Part shown: positions 27,192-35,979 of the stretch, piece by piece
How the letters are laid out: each line of letters starts with the position of its first letter
Numbering within the stretch: the stretch's first letter is position 1
NCBI GenBank assembly: GCA_025355995.1
Contig: JANXYQ010000075.1
Span: 62,001-126,000, forward strand
DNA: 64,000 bases
Direction of reading: 5' to 3'
From: Spirochaetaceae bacterium
GTDB lineage: Bacteria > Spirochaetota > Spirochaetia > Treponematales > Rectinemataceae
Made by a program: the position numbers and the translations under genes
The notes under the pieces: model-generated
What the model saw: the letters and a program-made list of their open reading frames with translations, nothing else
Told to the model about the DNA's origin: nothing
Databases searched by the model: none

Positions 27192-28673
27192 CTAGAAGGC
27201 GCCGGTGCCCACGGTCATGGTCAGGTTGAGGGCGGCGCTGGGCTTGCCCGTGAGGGAGAAGCCCGATACGGGGTTCGCCACGATGAATTCCGTCCCGTCG
27301 GCGCCCCAGTTGAAGGTGGCGCCCAGCTGGAGACTGATGTAGTCGAAGAAGGTCCAGGTCAGGCTCGGCATGACGAAGCCCGAGAGGTCCGAGAGGTTCG
27401 CGACCCCGATGACCGATGCGGCGAGCTTGTTCGACCCGAGGAGCGAGGGGAGGATGTCGCTCTTCGAGAGCGAGGCGAAGCCGTAGTGGGCGCTGAATTT
27501 CGCCCTGTCGATCTGGTCCGCATGCATGCCGAAGTAGGTGTAGGTCTCGCTGGCGCTCACCCCGTCCTGCGCCTCTCCGTTGTACATATACGACAGGGAT
27601 ATCGTCACATTGTCGTCGGAGTTCATGTAATAGCCGCCGGCGGTACCGGTGAAATAGAGCTTGTCGGCGGCCTTGGCGCCGACGAGGCCCGTGGGATTAG
27701 TAAAGCTCGGCGCGACCTTCGCGACGAAGTAGCGCTCGCTGCCGTACTTGAGCACTCCCTCGCCGAAGAGGTTCCAGGAGCCGAGGCCCGTCGTGGCCAT
27801 GAGGAGGCCGCGAGGGTGGTCGTTGTAGGCGTAGAAGGCGGCGGCGGCGAGCTCGGTGTTGGCGAAGCCGTACTCGCCCTTCACCGCGAGCCGGGCGTCG
27901 GCAGGGTCGACTTTCGGGCTCCCGCTCGAATCCGAGGGCAGCCCCGCGAAGAAGTACAGGTTGTTCGTGACGCTCATGGGCACGGTGGTCTTCAGCGATA
28001 CGGGCCCCTCCCTTTCCGCGCCCGTGTTGGTCGGGTCGATGGCCGCAGAGAGTGCGAAGATGTCGTCCGCGGGCTGGAAGTAGCCCTTGCTCACGCCCCA
28101 GGAGATGGGCTGCTTGCCGAAGCTGAAGTAGACCTTGTCCTGCCAGTTGAATTTCGAGTACAGGGACCACACGGAGATGTTCGGCGCGGAGTACGTATCG
28201 CCGCCCGAGTCCTTCGAAATCGATTGGAAAGGCCAGCTGGTGCGGAAGTCCATGTTGACGCCGAAGTCCGTGCTGGGCTTGGCGACGAGGGTTATCTTGC
28301 CCTCCAGGTCGGGCGAGAGATAGTAGCTCGTCGGGGCGAAGAGCGAAGCGGGGCTCCCCGAGCCCGTGTCCCAGGCGGGGGCCCAGACCGAGTTGAAGCC
28401 GAGCTTGCCCGTGATCGAGCCCCCTATCTTCACCTGGTCGTACTTCAGGAAGCTGCTCTGGCCCTCCGCCTCCTTGGAGACGTTGTTGGCCTGGGTTACC
28501 GTCTCGGGCGAGCCGAACATGTCGTCTTCGCTTGAGGCCGCGTCCGCGCTGGCCGCGGCGGGAGCCGGCGCGGCGTCCTGGGCGCCGATCAGCGAGGCGC
28601 CGCCGAGCGACAGGGCGGCGGCGAGCAGCCCGGTCCGGAACGTGGCGCTTGTAATGCGTAATATATTCATCAC
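27192..28673 (-). CDS. Outer-membrane beta-barrel protein
   Basis: Probable outer-membrane protein of 493 residues. A signal peptide ends near SLIGAQ, followed by an Ala/Asp-rich linker and then repeated amphipathic strands rich in Tyr, Phe and Gly (IGGSITGKLGF, YFSFGKQPISWG, YFFAGLPSD, ISLQLGATFNW). The chain ends in Phe, as barrels inserted by BamA do. It is the last gene of an ABC exporter operon, just after a LolA-like protein, so it may be the outer-membrane end of the export path or its cargo receptor. No specific porin family is recognised. The start could also be the second Met. Confidence 0.82.
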   Translation of the reverse strand: MMNILRITSATFRTGLLAAALSLGGASLIGAQDAAPAPAAASADAASSEDDMFGSPETVTQANNVSKEAEGQSSFLKYDQVKIGGSITGKLGFNSVWAPAWDTGSGSPASLFAPTSYYLSPDLEGKITLVAKPSTDFGVNMDFRTSWPFQSISKDSGGDTYSAPNISVWSLYSKFNWQDKVYFSFGKQPISWGVSKGYFQPADDIFALSAAIDPTNTGAEREGPVSLKTTVPMSVTNNLYFFAGLPSDSSGSPKVDPADARLAVKGEYGFANTELAAAAFYAYNDHPRGLLMATTGLGSWNLFGEGVLKYGSERYFVAKVAPSFTNPTGLVGAKAADKLYFTGTAGGYYMNSDDNVTISLSYMYNGEAQDGVSASETYTYFGMHADQIDRAKFSAHYGFASLSKSDILPSLLGSNKLAASVIGVANLSDLSGFVMPSLTWTFFDYISLQLGATFNWGADGTEFIVANPVSGFSLTGKPSAALNLTMTVGTGAF

Positions 28674-28680
28674 TGGCCTC

Positions 28681-29445
28681 CTACCGAGCGCTCTCGAGGA
28701 AGGTTTTCTGGAAGTACTTGTCCTCCAGCTTGCCCACGAAGACGTTCGAGATGGTGAGGACGCTCTGCGTGCCCTTGTTCACCTCGTCGACCATCTTCAT
28801 CTTGGCCGGGATGAGCTTGTCGCCGGCCTGGACGTAGGTGGGCAGGAAGAAGGTGGTGCGCATGGGCCGGTCCGATACGGAGAAGTCCTCCTCCTTGAGG
28901 GGCAGGGGCTTGTCCTTGCGGACGGTGAGCCTGATCTTCTGGTAGGAGACCTCGGCGTTCTTGGCCGCGAGGGTGAGCACCCAGGTGTCGAAGGCGCCGA
29001 GCTTGCCCTCCTCGGTCTTCACGATGTCGAAGTCGTCCGCGAAGGTGTACTTCTTGAAGTCGGAGTTCTTGGCCTGCGAGCCGTTGATGTTCTCCTTCAT
29101 CGTGGAATGCGAGTAGTTGCCGCTCTCCGGGTCGTAGAACCAGACGTTGTCGTCGATCTTGAGGTAGCCCTGGCCCTTCTGCTTCTCGGGCTTCTGGAGA
29201 AGGATCACCATCTGGTCGTGGTCGTCGCGCCGGAAGATCTGCACCTGCGTCGTGGCGGCATTCTCCCCGGGCTTCTCGGAGACGATGTCGTAGACGGCGC
29301 TGTAGTCCTTCTTGCCGAAGGTGGAGAGCTCGTCGATGGACTTGAGCAGGGCCTTGAAGTCGGGCGTGGCGGCGGCGGCCGATGCTATGGAGGCAGCGAG
29401 AATCAGCGCGCCGAGGGCGCCGCGCTTGAAAGATAATGGTTTCAT
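28681..29445 (-). CDS. LolA-like outer-membrane lipoprotein-sorting protein
   Basis: Periplasmic protein of 254 residues, of the COG2834 lipoprotein-sorting group. A signal peptide (RGALGALILAASIASAAAAT) precedes an open-barrel pattern: VQIFRRDDHDQMVILLQKPE, then GYLKIDDNVWFYDPE, and a late KIRLTVRKDKPLPLKEEDF strand. These are the hallmark segments of this LolA/LolB-like fold, which carries lipid groups across the periplasm. It follows two FtsX-type permeases and an ATPase, and probably receives hydrophobic cargo from them. Confidence 0.88.
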   Translation of the reverse strand: MKPLSFKRGALGALILAASIASAAAATPDFKALLKSIDELSTFGKKDYSAVYDIVSEKPGENAATTQVQIFRRDDHDQMVILLQKPEKQKGQGYLKIDDNVWFYDPESGNYSHSTMKENINGSQAKNSDFKKYTFADDFDIVKTEEGKLGAFDTWVLTLAAKNAEVSYQKIRLTVRKDKPLPLKEEDFSVSDRPMRTTFFLPTYVQAGDKLIPAKMKMVDEVNKGTQSVLTISNVFVGKLEDKYFQKTFLESAR

Positions 29446-29457
29446 TCGGGTACTCCT

Positions 29458-30768
29458 TTACTTGACCGTGCGCAGGGCGACGGCCGGATCGAGCCGAGCG
29501 GCGTTCCTCGCGGGGAAGAACGCGGCGGATAGGGTCAGGCCCGTGACGATGAGGACGTTCACGATGGTCCTGAGCATGGGCAGCTTGAAGGTCATGTGCC
29601 CGTTCTTGAGTATGATGAAGAGTGGGCTGTCGATCCCGAAGTTCACGATGGAGATGATTCCCATCGCGAGCAGGGCCAGGAGGATCCCCGCGAGGACGCC
29701 GCCGATCGCGAGGAAGCTGGCCTCGTATAGGAAGAGGTTCCGCACCTCTCCCCTCTGCATCCCGATCGAGCGCATGGTCCCGATCTCGCGTATGCGCTCG
29801 TACATGATGATCCGGAAGGTGTTGGTTATGCCCACCATTATTATCAGGAAGAGCACGATGAGTATCACGAGGCTGGCCGAGTTGAGTACGTTGACGATCT
29901 GCTGAACCTGCTGGAGCATGTCGTTCAGCGTGAGCACGCGGTACTTGATGCCACTCCAGGTCTCCGTCTTGGCTTGGCTCATCATGGCGCGGACGAAATT
30001 CTGCGACTGGTCGGCCGCGGTTCGGTCGAAGACCTGGGCTTTCTTGCGCAGGCTCGCGTAGAGGTCCAGACCGTACTTGTCCATGCCCGCTAGGGAGGGC
30101 AGGTAGAAGCCCAGGCTCTGGTAGTCGCCGGGTCCGAGATTGAGGAGCTCGTTGACGTAGGGCTTGTTGGCGTAGCCCGCCATGGACCCGAGGATGCCCG
30201 GGTCTACGGTGATGCCGGCGATCGCGAATTCGCCGACGTTGTTCTGGCCCGTGTAGGTCTTCATCTGCACGAGGACACGGTCGCCTACCTGGACGTCCAG
30301 CCTCTTGGCGATCGGCTCGGAGATGACGAGGCCCTGCTTATCCGACATCCCCGCCATGCTGCCCGACTTGAAGATGAGCCGCTCGGGCAGGAAGGTCTCG
30401 TTGGAGAAATCCACCCCGTCGATGCTGAGCTGGGCGGTCTTGCCGGCGAACACGAGGGTGCCCTGGAAGGAGGAGCGCTTGGTCACGTACTTGGCGGGTA
30501 TTCCCGCCTCCTTGGCGGCGGCGAGGAGGGTGCTGTCGTCGCGGATGATGTCGTATTCCTTGCCCGAGGCCGATTTCTCGATGCCCTGGATGAACACGTG
30601 CCCCGCGGCCAGGTTCGCGAAGTTCTCGCTGATATTGGAGACGAAGGCGCCGACGAAGCCGTTTATGATGGTGACTATCATGATGCCGAAGGCTATGGCT
30701 CCCCCGAGGAGGAAGGTCCTCTTCTTCTGGCGCGAGAGGTTGCGCAGCGCGAGTTTTATTGTTTCCAT
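29458..30768 (-). CDS. ABC transporter permease, FtsX/LolE-MacB type (second)
   Basis: Inner-membrane permease of 436 residues with the FtsX layout: one N-terminal helix (TFLLGGAIAFGIMIVTIING), a large periplasmic domain of about 230 residues, and three C-terminal helices starting at SLVILIVLFLIIMVGITNTF. The cytoplasmic segment ERIREIGTMRSIGMQRGEV is the coupling region to the ATPase. It pairs with the preceding permease to form a heterodimer, as in LolCE. The ribosome site GGCGGAAAGAC precedes the ATG. Confidence 0.92.
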   Translation of the reverse strand: METIKLALRNLSRQKKRTFLLGGAIAFGIMIVTIINGFVGAFVSNISENFANLAAGHVFIQGIEKSASGKEYDIIRDDSTLLAAAKEAGIPAKYVTKRSSFQGTLVFAGKTAQLSIDGVDFSNETFLPERLIFKSGSMAGMSDKQGLVISEPIAKRLDVQVGDRVLVQMKTYTGQNNVGEFAIAGITVDPGILGSMAGYANKPYVNELLNLGPGDYQSLGFYLPSLAGMDKYGLDLYASLRKKAQVFDRTAADQSQNFVRAMMSQAKTETWSGIKYRVLTLNDMLQQVQQIVNVLNSASLVILIVLFLIIMVGITNTFRIIMYERIREIGTMRSIGMQRGEVRNLFLYEASFLAIGGVLAGILLALLAMGIISIVNFGIDSPLFIILKNGHMTFKLPMLRTIVNVLIVTGLTLSAAFFPARNAARLDPAVALRTVK

Positions 30769-30778
30769 GTCTTTCCGC

Positions 30779-32266
30779 CTATTCCACTTGCATCGCGCGC
30801 ACGGGCTGGACCTTGAGCGCTAGCGACACCGGGTAGAGATGCGCGACGATCGCAACGATGCTGACGAGGACGAGGCTCCACAAGGCCGAGAAGGCGTTGA
30901 TGGAGGGGTGAAGCACGTTGCCCGCGAAGAGGATCTTGAGGAAGGAGTTGGTTGCCTTGATATGGGCCACGTTGATTATCCCGATTGCCCCGAAGGCCAG
31001 CGCCGTCCCGATGATGCCGAAGACGAGGGCTATCGTCAGCGTCTCCACGAGGAACATCTTCCTCACGAAGCCCTTTGGCGCCCCGAGGGCGCGCATCGTG
31101 CCTATCTCGCCCGTGCGCTCGATCACCGAGATCACCAGGGTGTTGGTCATAATGATGACCGCCACGATCGCGACGATGATGATGGCGATATTGAACACTA
31201 TGCGGATGACGTCGATGCTCGCGGCGAAGGGTCCGGCCGCCGCCTTCCAGTCCGCGGCTTGGGCCTCGATGCCCTCCTTCGTGAACCAGAGGTTGAGGGA
31301 GGCTATGACGGCGGGGGCGGCGGCGGGGTTCTTGAGACGCGCCATCGCGAAGTACCAGGCACCCGTGTCCACGACGGCCGCCTTCCTGGGGGCCGATGCC
31401 GCGGCTTTGGGCGCCGAGGCGGGCTTGGACGAGAGTCCTTGGGTGACTACGGTCTCGCCGCCGAAGAGGTCGTCGCCCGAGGCGGCGAGGAGGCTCTTCT
31501 GCTCGTCCGAGACGGGAGTGTCCTCGTCGTTGCCGAGGGTGAGGCCCATGAGGATGCGTGCGGTGTTGACGTCGGTATAGGAGATGAAGTCCGTCGCCTC
31601 GCTCTCGTTCTTGTACTCGACCACGCCGACCAGGGGGACTTTCCTGATCTTGAAGCCCGACTTCCCGATGCCGGTGAGGAGGATCTCGTCCCCCACCTTG
31701 GGCTCGGTCCCGAGGCTTTTTTTGAGCCTGTCGACCGTAGCCTTGGACACGACGATGCCCTCCTCTCCGGGCTGGAGGAGCCGCCCCTGGATGGGGTGGG
31801 CGTTGGTGAATTCTTTATAATAGGTCGCGGGATCGATGCCGAAGAAGAGGACGAAGCCAGGCGTACCGTCAGGGTTCGTCGCCACTGAGGCGGCCAGGTC
31901 CTCGGGGGCGCCCTCGATCGAGGCCATCGCGAACCCGGTCACCTGGTTTGTCACGCCCGTGACGCCCGGTTCGGAGCGGAGCTTCTCCATGACCTTGTCG
32001 TAGTAGGGCAGGGTCTGGGTAGTCTCGGCGCCGCCGAAGGACTGGGCCCCGAAGAGACTGACCGGGGTCTTGGCCTTGGCCGCGACGAACACGTCGCCCG
32101 TGTAGTTGCCGATGAAGGTGTCCTTCACCCCGAGGGCCGCCGTATCCATGAAAGCGTTGCCTACGATGAGGATCACGACGCCGAGGGCGAGGAGGACCCC
32201 GATGATGAGGCTCTTCGCCTTGTGCTCCAGGAGATTCCTGAAAGCTATGCGTATGAGTACCGGCAT
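30779..32266 (-). CDS. ABC transporter permease, FtsX/LolC-MacB type (first)
   Basis: Inner-membrane permease of 495 residues. The first helix (SLIIGVLLALGVVILIVGNA) is followed by a periplasmic domain of about 310 residues, including an Ala/Ser/Lys-rich loop (SSKPASAPKAAASAPRKAA). Three C-terminal helices follow, with the coupling segment ERTGEIGTMRALGAPKGFVR. The start at 32266 (MPVLIRIAFRNLLEHKAKS) matches the family N-terminus. It begins four bases after the ATPase stop. Confidence 0.92.
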   Translation of the reverse strand: MPVLIRIAFRNLLEHKAKSLIIGVLLALGVVILIVGNAFMDTAALGVKDTFIGNYTGDVFVAAKAKTPVSLFGAQSFGGAETTQTLPYYDKVMEKLRSEPGVTGVTNQVTGFAMASIEGAPEDLAASVATNPDGTPGFVLFFGIDPATYYKEFTNAHPIQGRLLQPGEEGIVVSKATVDRLKKSLGTEPKVGDEILLTGIGKSGFKIRKVPLVGVVEYKNESEATDFISYTDVNTARILMGLTLGNDEDTPVSDEQKSLLAASGDDLFGGETVVTQGLSSKPASAPKAAASAPRKAAVVDTGAWYFAMARLKNPAAAPAVIASLNLWFTKEGIEAQAADWKAAAGPFAASIDVIRIVFNIAIIIVAIVAVIIMTNTLVISVIERTGEIGTMRALGAPKGFVRKMFLVETLTIALVFGIIGTALAFGAIGIINVAHIKATNSFLKILFAGNVLHPSINAFSALWSLVLVSIVAIVAHLYPVSLALKVQPVRAMQVE

Positions 32267-32270
32267 AAGC

Positions 32271-32969
32271 CTATTTCCTCTCCTGCCGGGAATTCTCCGT
32301 GACCAGGCCGTCGCGGAGGCGGATGATGTGGTCGGCAAGCTCGACTATCTTGGCGTCGTGGGTGGAGAAGATGAAGGTCGTCTCCATCTCGCGGTTGATC
32401 TTCTTCATGAGGTCGAGGATCTGCTCGCCGGTGGCCGAGTCGAGGTTGGCCGTGGGCTCGTCGGCGAGGACGATCTGGGGCTTGGTGACGAGGGCGCGGG
32501 CGATCGCCACGCGCTGCCTCTGGCCGCCGGAAAGCTCGTTCGGCTTGTGGGTCCGCCATTGGTCCAGGCCGACCTCGGCGATGAGGTAGTCGATCCACTC
32601 GCTCTTCGCCTTGCCCTTCGGGCCGTTCTTCCCGAGGAGGAGGGGGAATTCGATGTTCTCGTAGACCGAGAGCACGGGGATGAGGTTGAAGGACTGGAAG
32701 ATGAAGCCGAGCGTCTCGTGGCGGAGGCTGGTCAGCTCCTTGTCGTTCAGGTCCTTCGTCGGCCTTCCGTCGATGAGGACGGTGCCGGCCGTCGGCCTGT
32801 CCACGCAGCCGAGCATGTTGAGGATGGTCGTCTTGCCCGAGCCCGAGGGCCCGGCGATGGAGATGAAATCGCCCTTCTCAATAGAGAAGGACACGCCCTT
32901 TACCGCCTCGACCTCGACCTTGCCGAGGGGATAGACTTTTCGGACGTCCTGGAGCTCTACGATTACCAT
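32271..32969 (-). CDS. ABC transporter ATP-binding protein, LolD/MacB type
   Basis: Cytoplasmic ATPase of 232 residues that drives the two FtsX-type permeases downstream. Walker A is GPSGSGKTT, the Q loop FQSFNLIP, the signature LSGGQRQRVAIARAL, Walker B VLADEPTANLD and the switch His in FSTHD. The tail is short and basic. The start MVIVELQDVRKVYPLG at 32969 is supported by an AGGAGT ribosome site. It opens the five-gene exporter operon. Confidence 0.95.
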   Translation of the reverse strand: MVIVELQDVRKVYPLGKVEVEAVKGVSFSIEKGDFISIAGPSGSGKTTILNMLGCVDRPTAGTVLIDGRPTKDLNDKELTSLRHETLGFIFQSFNLIPVLSVYENIEFPLLLGKNGPKGKAKSEWIDYLIAEVGLDQWRTHKPNELSGGQRQRVAIARALVTKPQIVLADEPTANLDSATGEQILDLMKKINREMETTFIFSTHDAKIVELADHIIRLRDGLVTENSRQERK

Positions 32970-33042
32970 ACGTACTCCTTGACTCGCGCGTTTTTTGGTC
33001 CCCGATGGGGCACCTCTGGGCGCATTTTCGCATTCGCTCCAT

Positions 33043-33072
33043 AAGATATTCACTCGGGCGGCCCCAGTTCAA
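33043..33072 (-). promoter_or_regulatory. Possible promoter of the LolCDE-like operon
   Basis: On the minus strand, TTGAAC (33067-33072) and TATCTT (33043-33048) are 18 bases apart, in the gap between the ATPase gene and the divergent response regulator. Confidence 0.45.
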
Positions 33073-33159
33073 GGACGGCCGGCCGATTCCTGGCCCTCGC
33101 GACGGCAAATTCATCGGCCGTTCATCGCTTCCGTATGGAGGGATCCGGGGACCGAGGCG

Positions 33160-33165
33160 TATACT
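33160..33165 (+). promoter_or_regulatory. -10 hexamer of a probable leaderless response-regulator transcript
   Basis: TATACT lies six bases before the ATG at 33172, and no Shine-Dalgarno is present between them. The -35 region is weak, as at activator-dependent promoters; self-activation by the regulator would fit. Confidence 0.5.
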
Positions 33166-33171
33166 TCCGAT

Positions 33172-33888
33172 ATGGGAACGGGGGAAGTCGAGCTCGCGCG
33201 GGTGCTCATCGTGGAGGACGATCGCGAAATAGCCGAGCTCGTGGCCGCCTACCTCACGAGGGAGGGCTTCGCCGCGGCGATAGTCGGCTCGGCCGAGGAG
33301 GCCATCCTCGAATGCTCCGGCCGCATGCCCGAGCTCCTCCTCCTCGACCTCGGCCTTCCCGGGGCGGACGGCCTCGACCTGCTCCGCTATTTCCGGGAAC
33401 GGAGCACGGCTCCCGTGATCATCGTCTCCGCCAGGGAATCCGACGAGGACAAGGTAATCGGTCTCGGCCTCGGGGCCGACGATTTCGTGTCCAAGCCCTT
33501 CTCCCCGAAGGTGCTCGCGGCCAGGGTGAAGGCCCAGCTCCGCCGCGCCTCCTACGGATCGACGGGTGAGCGCGTGGCCTTCGGGTCCTACGTGCTCGAC
33601 TTCGAGGGCAAGCTCCTCGAGCGACGCTCCGGGCCTAGCCCGGAGCGAGTGCCCTTGAGCCGCAGGGAATTCGAGCTGCTCTCCTTCCTGGTGGCGAACG
33701 AGGGAAGGACCTACGGCCCCGAGGAGCTGTACAAGGCCGTATGGGGCCTCGAGCATGGCGACCTCTCGACCGTGGCCGTCCACGTCCAGCGCGTTAGGCG
33801 CAAGATCGAGGAGGAGGGCTCTCCCCCGAAATGGCTCGTCACCGTGCCCGGCGCGGGCTACCGATTCCTGAGGGATCGGAAACCATGA
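33172..33888 (+). CDS. OmpR-family response regulator
   Basis: Two-component response regulator of 238 residues. The receiver domain starts VLIVEDDREIAELV; the phosphoacceptor Asp is in LLLDLGLPG, the Thr/Ser position in IIVSARE and the Lys in VSKPFSP. The C-terminal winged helix ends AVHVQRVRRKIEEEG and VPGAGYRFL. Its stop overlaps the start of the histidine kinase gene (ATGA). It is divergent from the exporter operon, so it may control that operon, which is common for MacB/LolD-type neighbours. Confidence 0.95.
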   Translation: MGTGEVELARVLIVEDDREIAELVAAYLTREGFAAAIVGSAEEAILECSGRMPELLLLDLGLPGADGLDLLRYFRERSTAPVIIVSARESDEDKVIGLGLGADDFVSKPFSPKVLAARVKAQLRRASYGSTGERVAFGSYVLDFEGKLLERRSGPSPERVPLSRREFELLSFLVANEGRTYGPEELYKAVWGLEHGDLSTVAVHVQRVRRKIEEEGSPPKWLVTVPGAGYRFLRDRKP

Positions 33889-35231
33889 GGACCCCCAGCC
33901 TCAAGCTCATCCTCGGGGGCCTCGCGGCCGGAGCCCTGGCCCTGCCCATCGCCCTGGTCCTCGTCGTGAGCCTCGTCCTGAGCACCACTTCGCCGAGGCC
34001 TCCCTTCTTCCGCCTCGAGTCGGTCGGGGAAGAGCTCCGCAAGGCCGTCTCGGTGGCGGAGGACGGCTCCATCTCCCTGCGTCCCGGCTACCGCGCCCCC
34101 GCGGGCATCGAGTTCGTCATCGAGGGCGTCGACGAGAGGGTTCTCTTCTCGACTCTACCGACCTTCGTCGTGGGGGAGAGGGCGGGCATAGCGGCAGTAT
34201 CGGCCGTTCTCCGCGCGGACGCCGCCATCTCGAGCTTCTTCTTCGACGGCATCCAGAGGAAGGGGAGGGTGCTCGGGCGCTATTACGCCTGGTTCTCCGG
34301 GCCCGACCCCTCGTACGCGGCGCGGGGCTCCCCCGCGGGCATACTTTTCCTCGTCGGGCTCTTCGCCCTCGCCTTTTCGGGGGGGGCCGTCATCGCGGCC
34401 CAGCTCGCGAGGGCGGTGTTGAGGCTCGAGGGGGCGGCGGGACGCATCGCGGCCGGCGATCTCGAGGGCGAGGTGCGCGTCCGCGGCATCCGCGAGATCG
34501 AGGACCTCGCCCGGGCGATGGACGGGATGCGCTCCGCCCTGCGCGAGGACCGCGACCGCCAAGCCCGCTTCCTGGCCGCCGTGTCCCACGACCTGCGCAC
34601 GCCCCTCACCTCGATCGGCGGCTACCTTGAGGCGGTGGACGACGGGCTCGCCTCCGATCCCGGCACCCTCGCCCGCTACGTAGGGATCATGCGCGACAAG
34701 ACCCGGCTCCTCGAGGGGAGGATCGCGAGCCTCATCGAATTCGCGCGCATGGAGACGGGCGAATGGCGCATGGGCTTCGAGGCGATTGAGCTCGGGCCAT
34801 ACCTCGAGAATCTCTCACGCGGCTTCCGCGAGGACGCCGAGCTGATGGGACAGCGCTTCGAGGCGACGCTCGACGGCTTGGAGGGACAGAGCCTGCAGAT
34901 AGACAGGAGCCTCCTGGCGCGGGCGCTCGAGAACGTCGTCTCCAACGCCCTCCGCTACGCTCCCGAGGGCGGCCTCGTCCGGCTCTCCGCCCGGGGCGGA
35001 GTGGGCGGTCTCAGCCTCGACATAGACGACGAGGGGCCCGGCATAGCCCCCGCCGACAGGGAGAGGGTCTTCGAGCCCTTCTATCGCGCGGGCAATCCCC
35101 ACGGCGAGGGCTCGGGGCTCGGCCTTTACATCGCCCGCTCGATCGTGAGGGGCCACGGCTGGGAGATCGAGGCGGGGGAATCGCCCTCCGGCGGAGGCCG
35201 AATAAGCGTGATCATTTCCCGCGGCGCGTAA
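33885..35231 (+). CDS. Sensor histidine kinase
   Basis: Membrane histidine kinase of 448 residues. Two helices (ALALPIALVLVVSLVLS and ILFLVGLFALAFSGGAVIA) flank a small periplasmic domain of about 110 residues. A HAMP linker, the H-box SHDLRTPLTS, the N-box NVVSNALRYA and the G boxes DEGPGI and GSGLGLYIA follow in order. It is translationally coupled to the response regulator upstream and would phosphorylate it. The signal is unknown. Confidence 0.95.
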   Translation: MRTPSLKLILGGLAAGALALPIALVLVVSLVLSTTSPRPPFFRLESVGEELRKAVSVAEDGSISLRPGYRAPAGIEFVIEGVDERVLFSTLPTFVVGERAGIAAVSAVLRADAAISSFFFDGIQRKGRVLGRYYAWFSGPDPSYAARGSPAGILFLVGLFALAFSGGAVIAAQLARAVLRLEGAAGRIAAGDLEGEVRVRGIREIEDLARAMDGMRSALREDRDRQARFLAAVSHDLRTPLTSIGGYLEAVDDGLASDPGTLARYVGIMRDKTRLLEGRIASLIEFARMETGEWRMGFEAIELGPYLENLSRGFREDAELMGQRFEATLDGLEGQSLQIDRSLLARALENVVSNALRYAPEGGLVRLSARGGVGGLSLDIDDEGPGIAPADRERVFEPFYRAGNPHGEGSGLGLYIARSIVRGHGWEIEAGESPSGGGRISVIISRGA

Positions 35232-35266
35232 ATATCCGTATATTGCACAGCATGCAGGGGGAGCAC

Positions 35267-35974
35267 ATGACATCACCGCTCGCGGCGGCCCTGGCGGCCT
35301 TTTTGGCCCTGAGCCCAGCCTTTCTCGCGGCGGAGGCCCCGTCGATCACGCCCGCGCTGCCCTCCTCGGAGCGGTTCCTGTATTCGAGGACGGTGGGCGA
35401 CAAGCGCGACGAGGTCGAGCAGCGCACGCGCCTCGTGTCGGGCAAGGATGGAAGCTGGTACGAGCTGACCGCGCATTCGGCGGAGCAGGACAGCCTCATG
35501 AGACTGGACCCGGCCACCCTCTTCGCGAGCTACATCGAGGTGACGAGCAGGGGCAAGGACGCGACCCTGCTGCGGGTGACCTCCGTCCTCGAGAACAGGA
35601 GCTCGGCGGCCGCCGACGAGTTCCTTGTCTCCAGCTTCGAGGCCCTGCCCTATTCCCTTCGGGCCTTTCCGTGGGGCTCGCGGCAGAAGGCCAAGCTGGC
35701 CTTCGTCGGCTCCGGCAGCGCGGGCGGCGGGGGCAACTTCCGCTTCGACATAGCCGTCACCGGGAAGGAGACGATTCCCGTAGCCGGCCTCGGCGTGGAG
35801 TGCTGGAAGGCCCAGCTCTCCCTCGGGGGCATCTTCGGCTCCTTGGTCGGCAAGAGCTACCTCTGGTACTCGACCGCCTACCCGCACTACCTCGTCAAGT
35901 CCGAGGGCGCGTCGGGACCGCCCGGCACGCCCACGATCGTGCTGACCCTCCTGAGTTACGCTTCCGGAGGCTAG
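35267..35974 (+). CDS. Periplasmic protein, possibly DUF3108-like
   Basis: Exported protein of 235 residues. The start at 35267 is supported by GGGGGAG five bases upstream; two more upstream ATG codons are in frame. A signal peptide (LAAALAAFLALSPAFLAAEA) precedes a beta-rich domain. The late segment YLWYSTAYPHYLVKSEG and the mid-region VECWKAQLSLGG recall DUF3108/LolA-like periplasmic proteins that carry hydrophobic ligands. It follows the kinase by 35 bases and may be the sensed or regulated factor. The family call is tentative. Confidence 0.75.
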   Translation: MTSPLAAALAAFLALSPAFLAAEAPSITPALPSSERFLYSRTVGDKRDEVEQRTRLVSGKDGSWYELTAHSAEQDSLMRLDPATLFASYIEVTSRGKDATLLRVTSVLENRSSAAADEFLVSSFEALPYSLRAFPWGSRQKAKLAFVGSGSAGGGGNFRFDIAVTGKETIPVAGLGVECWKAQLSLGGIFGSLVGKSYLWYSTAYPHYLVKSEGASGPPGTPTIVLTLLSYASGG

Positions 35975-35979
35975 GGAAA

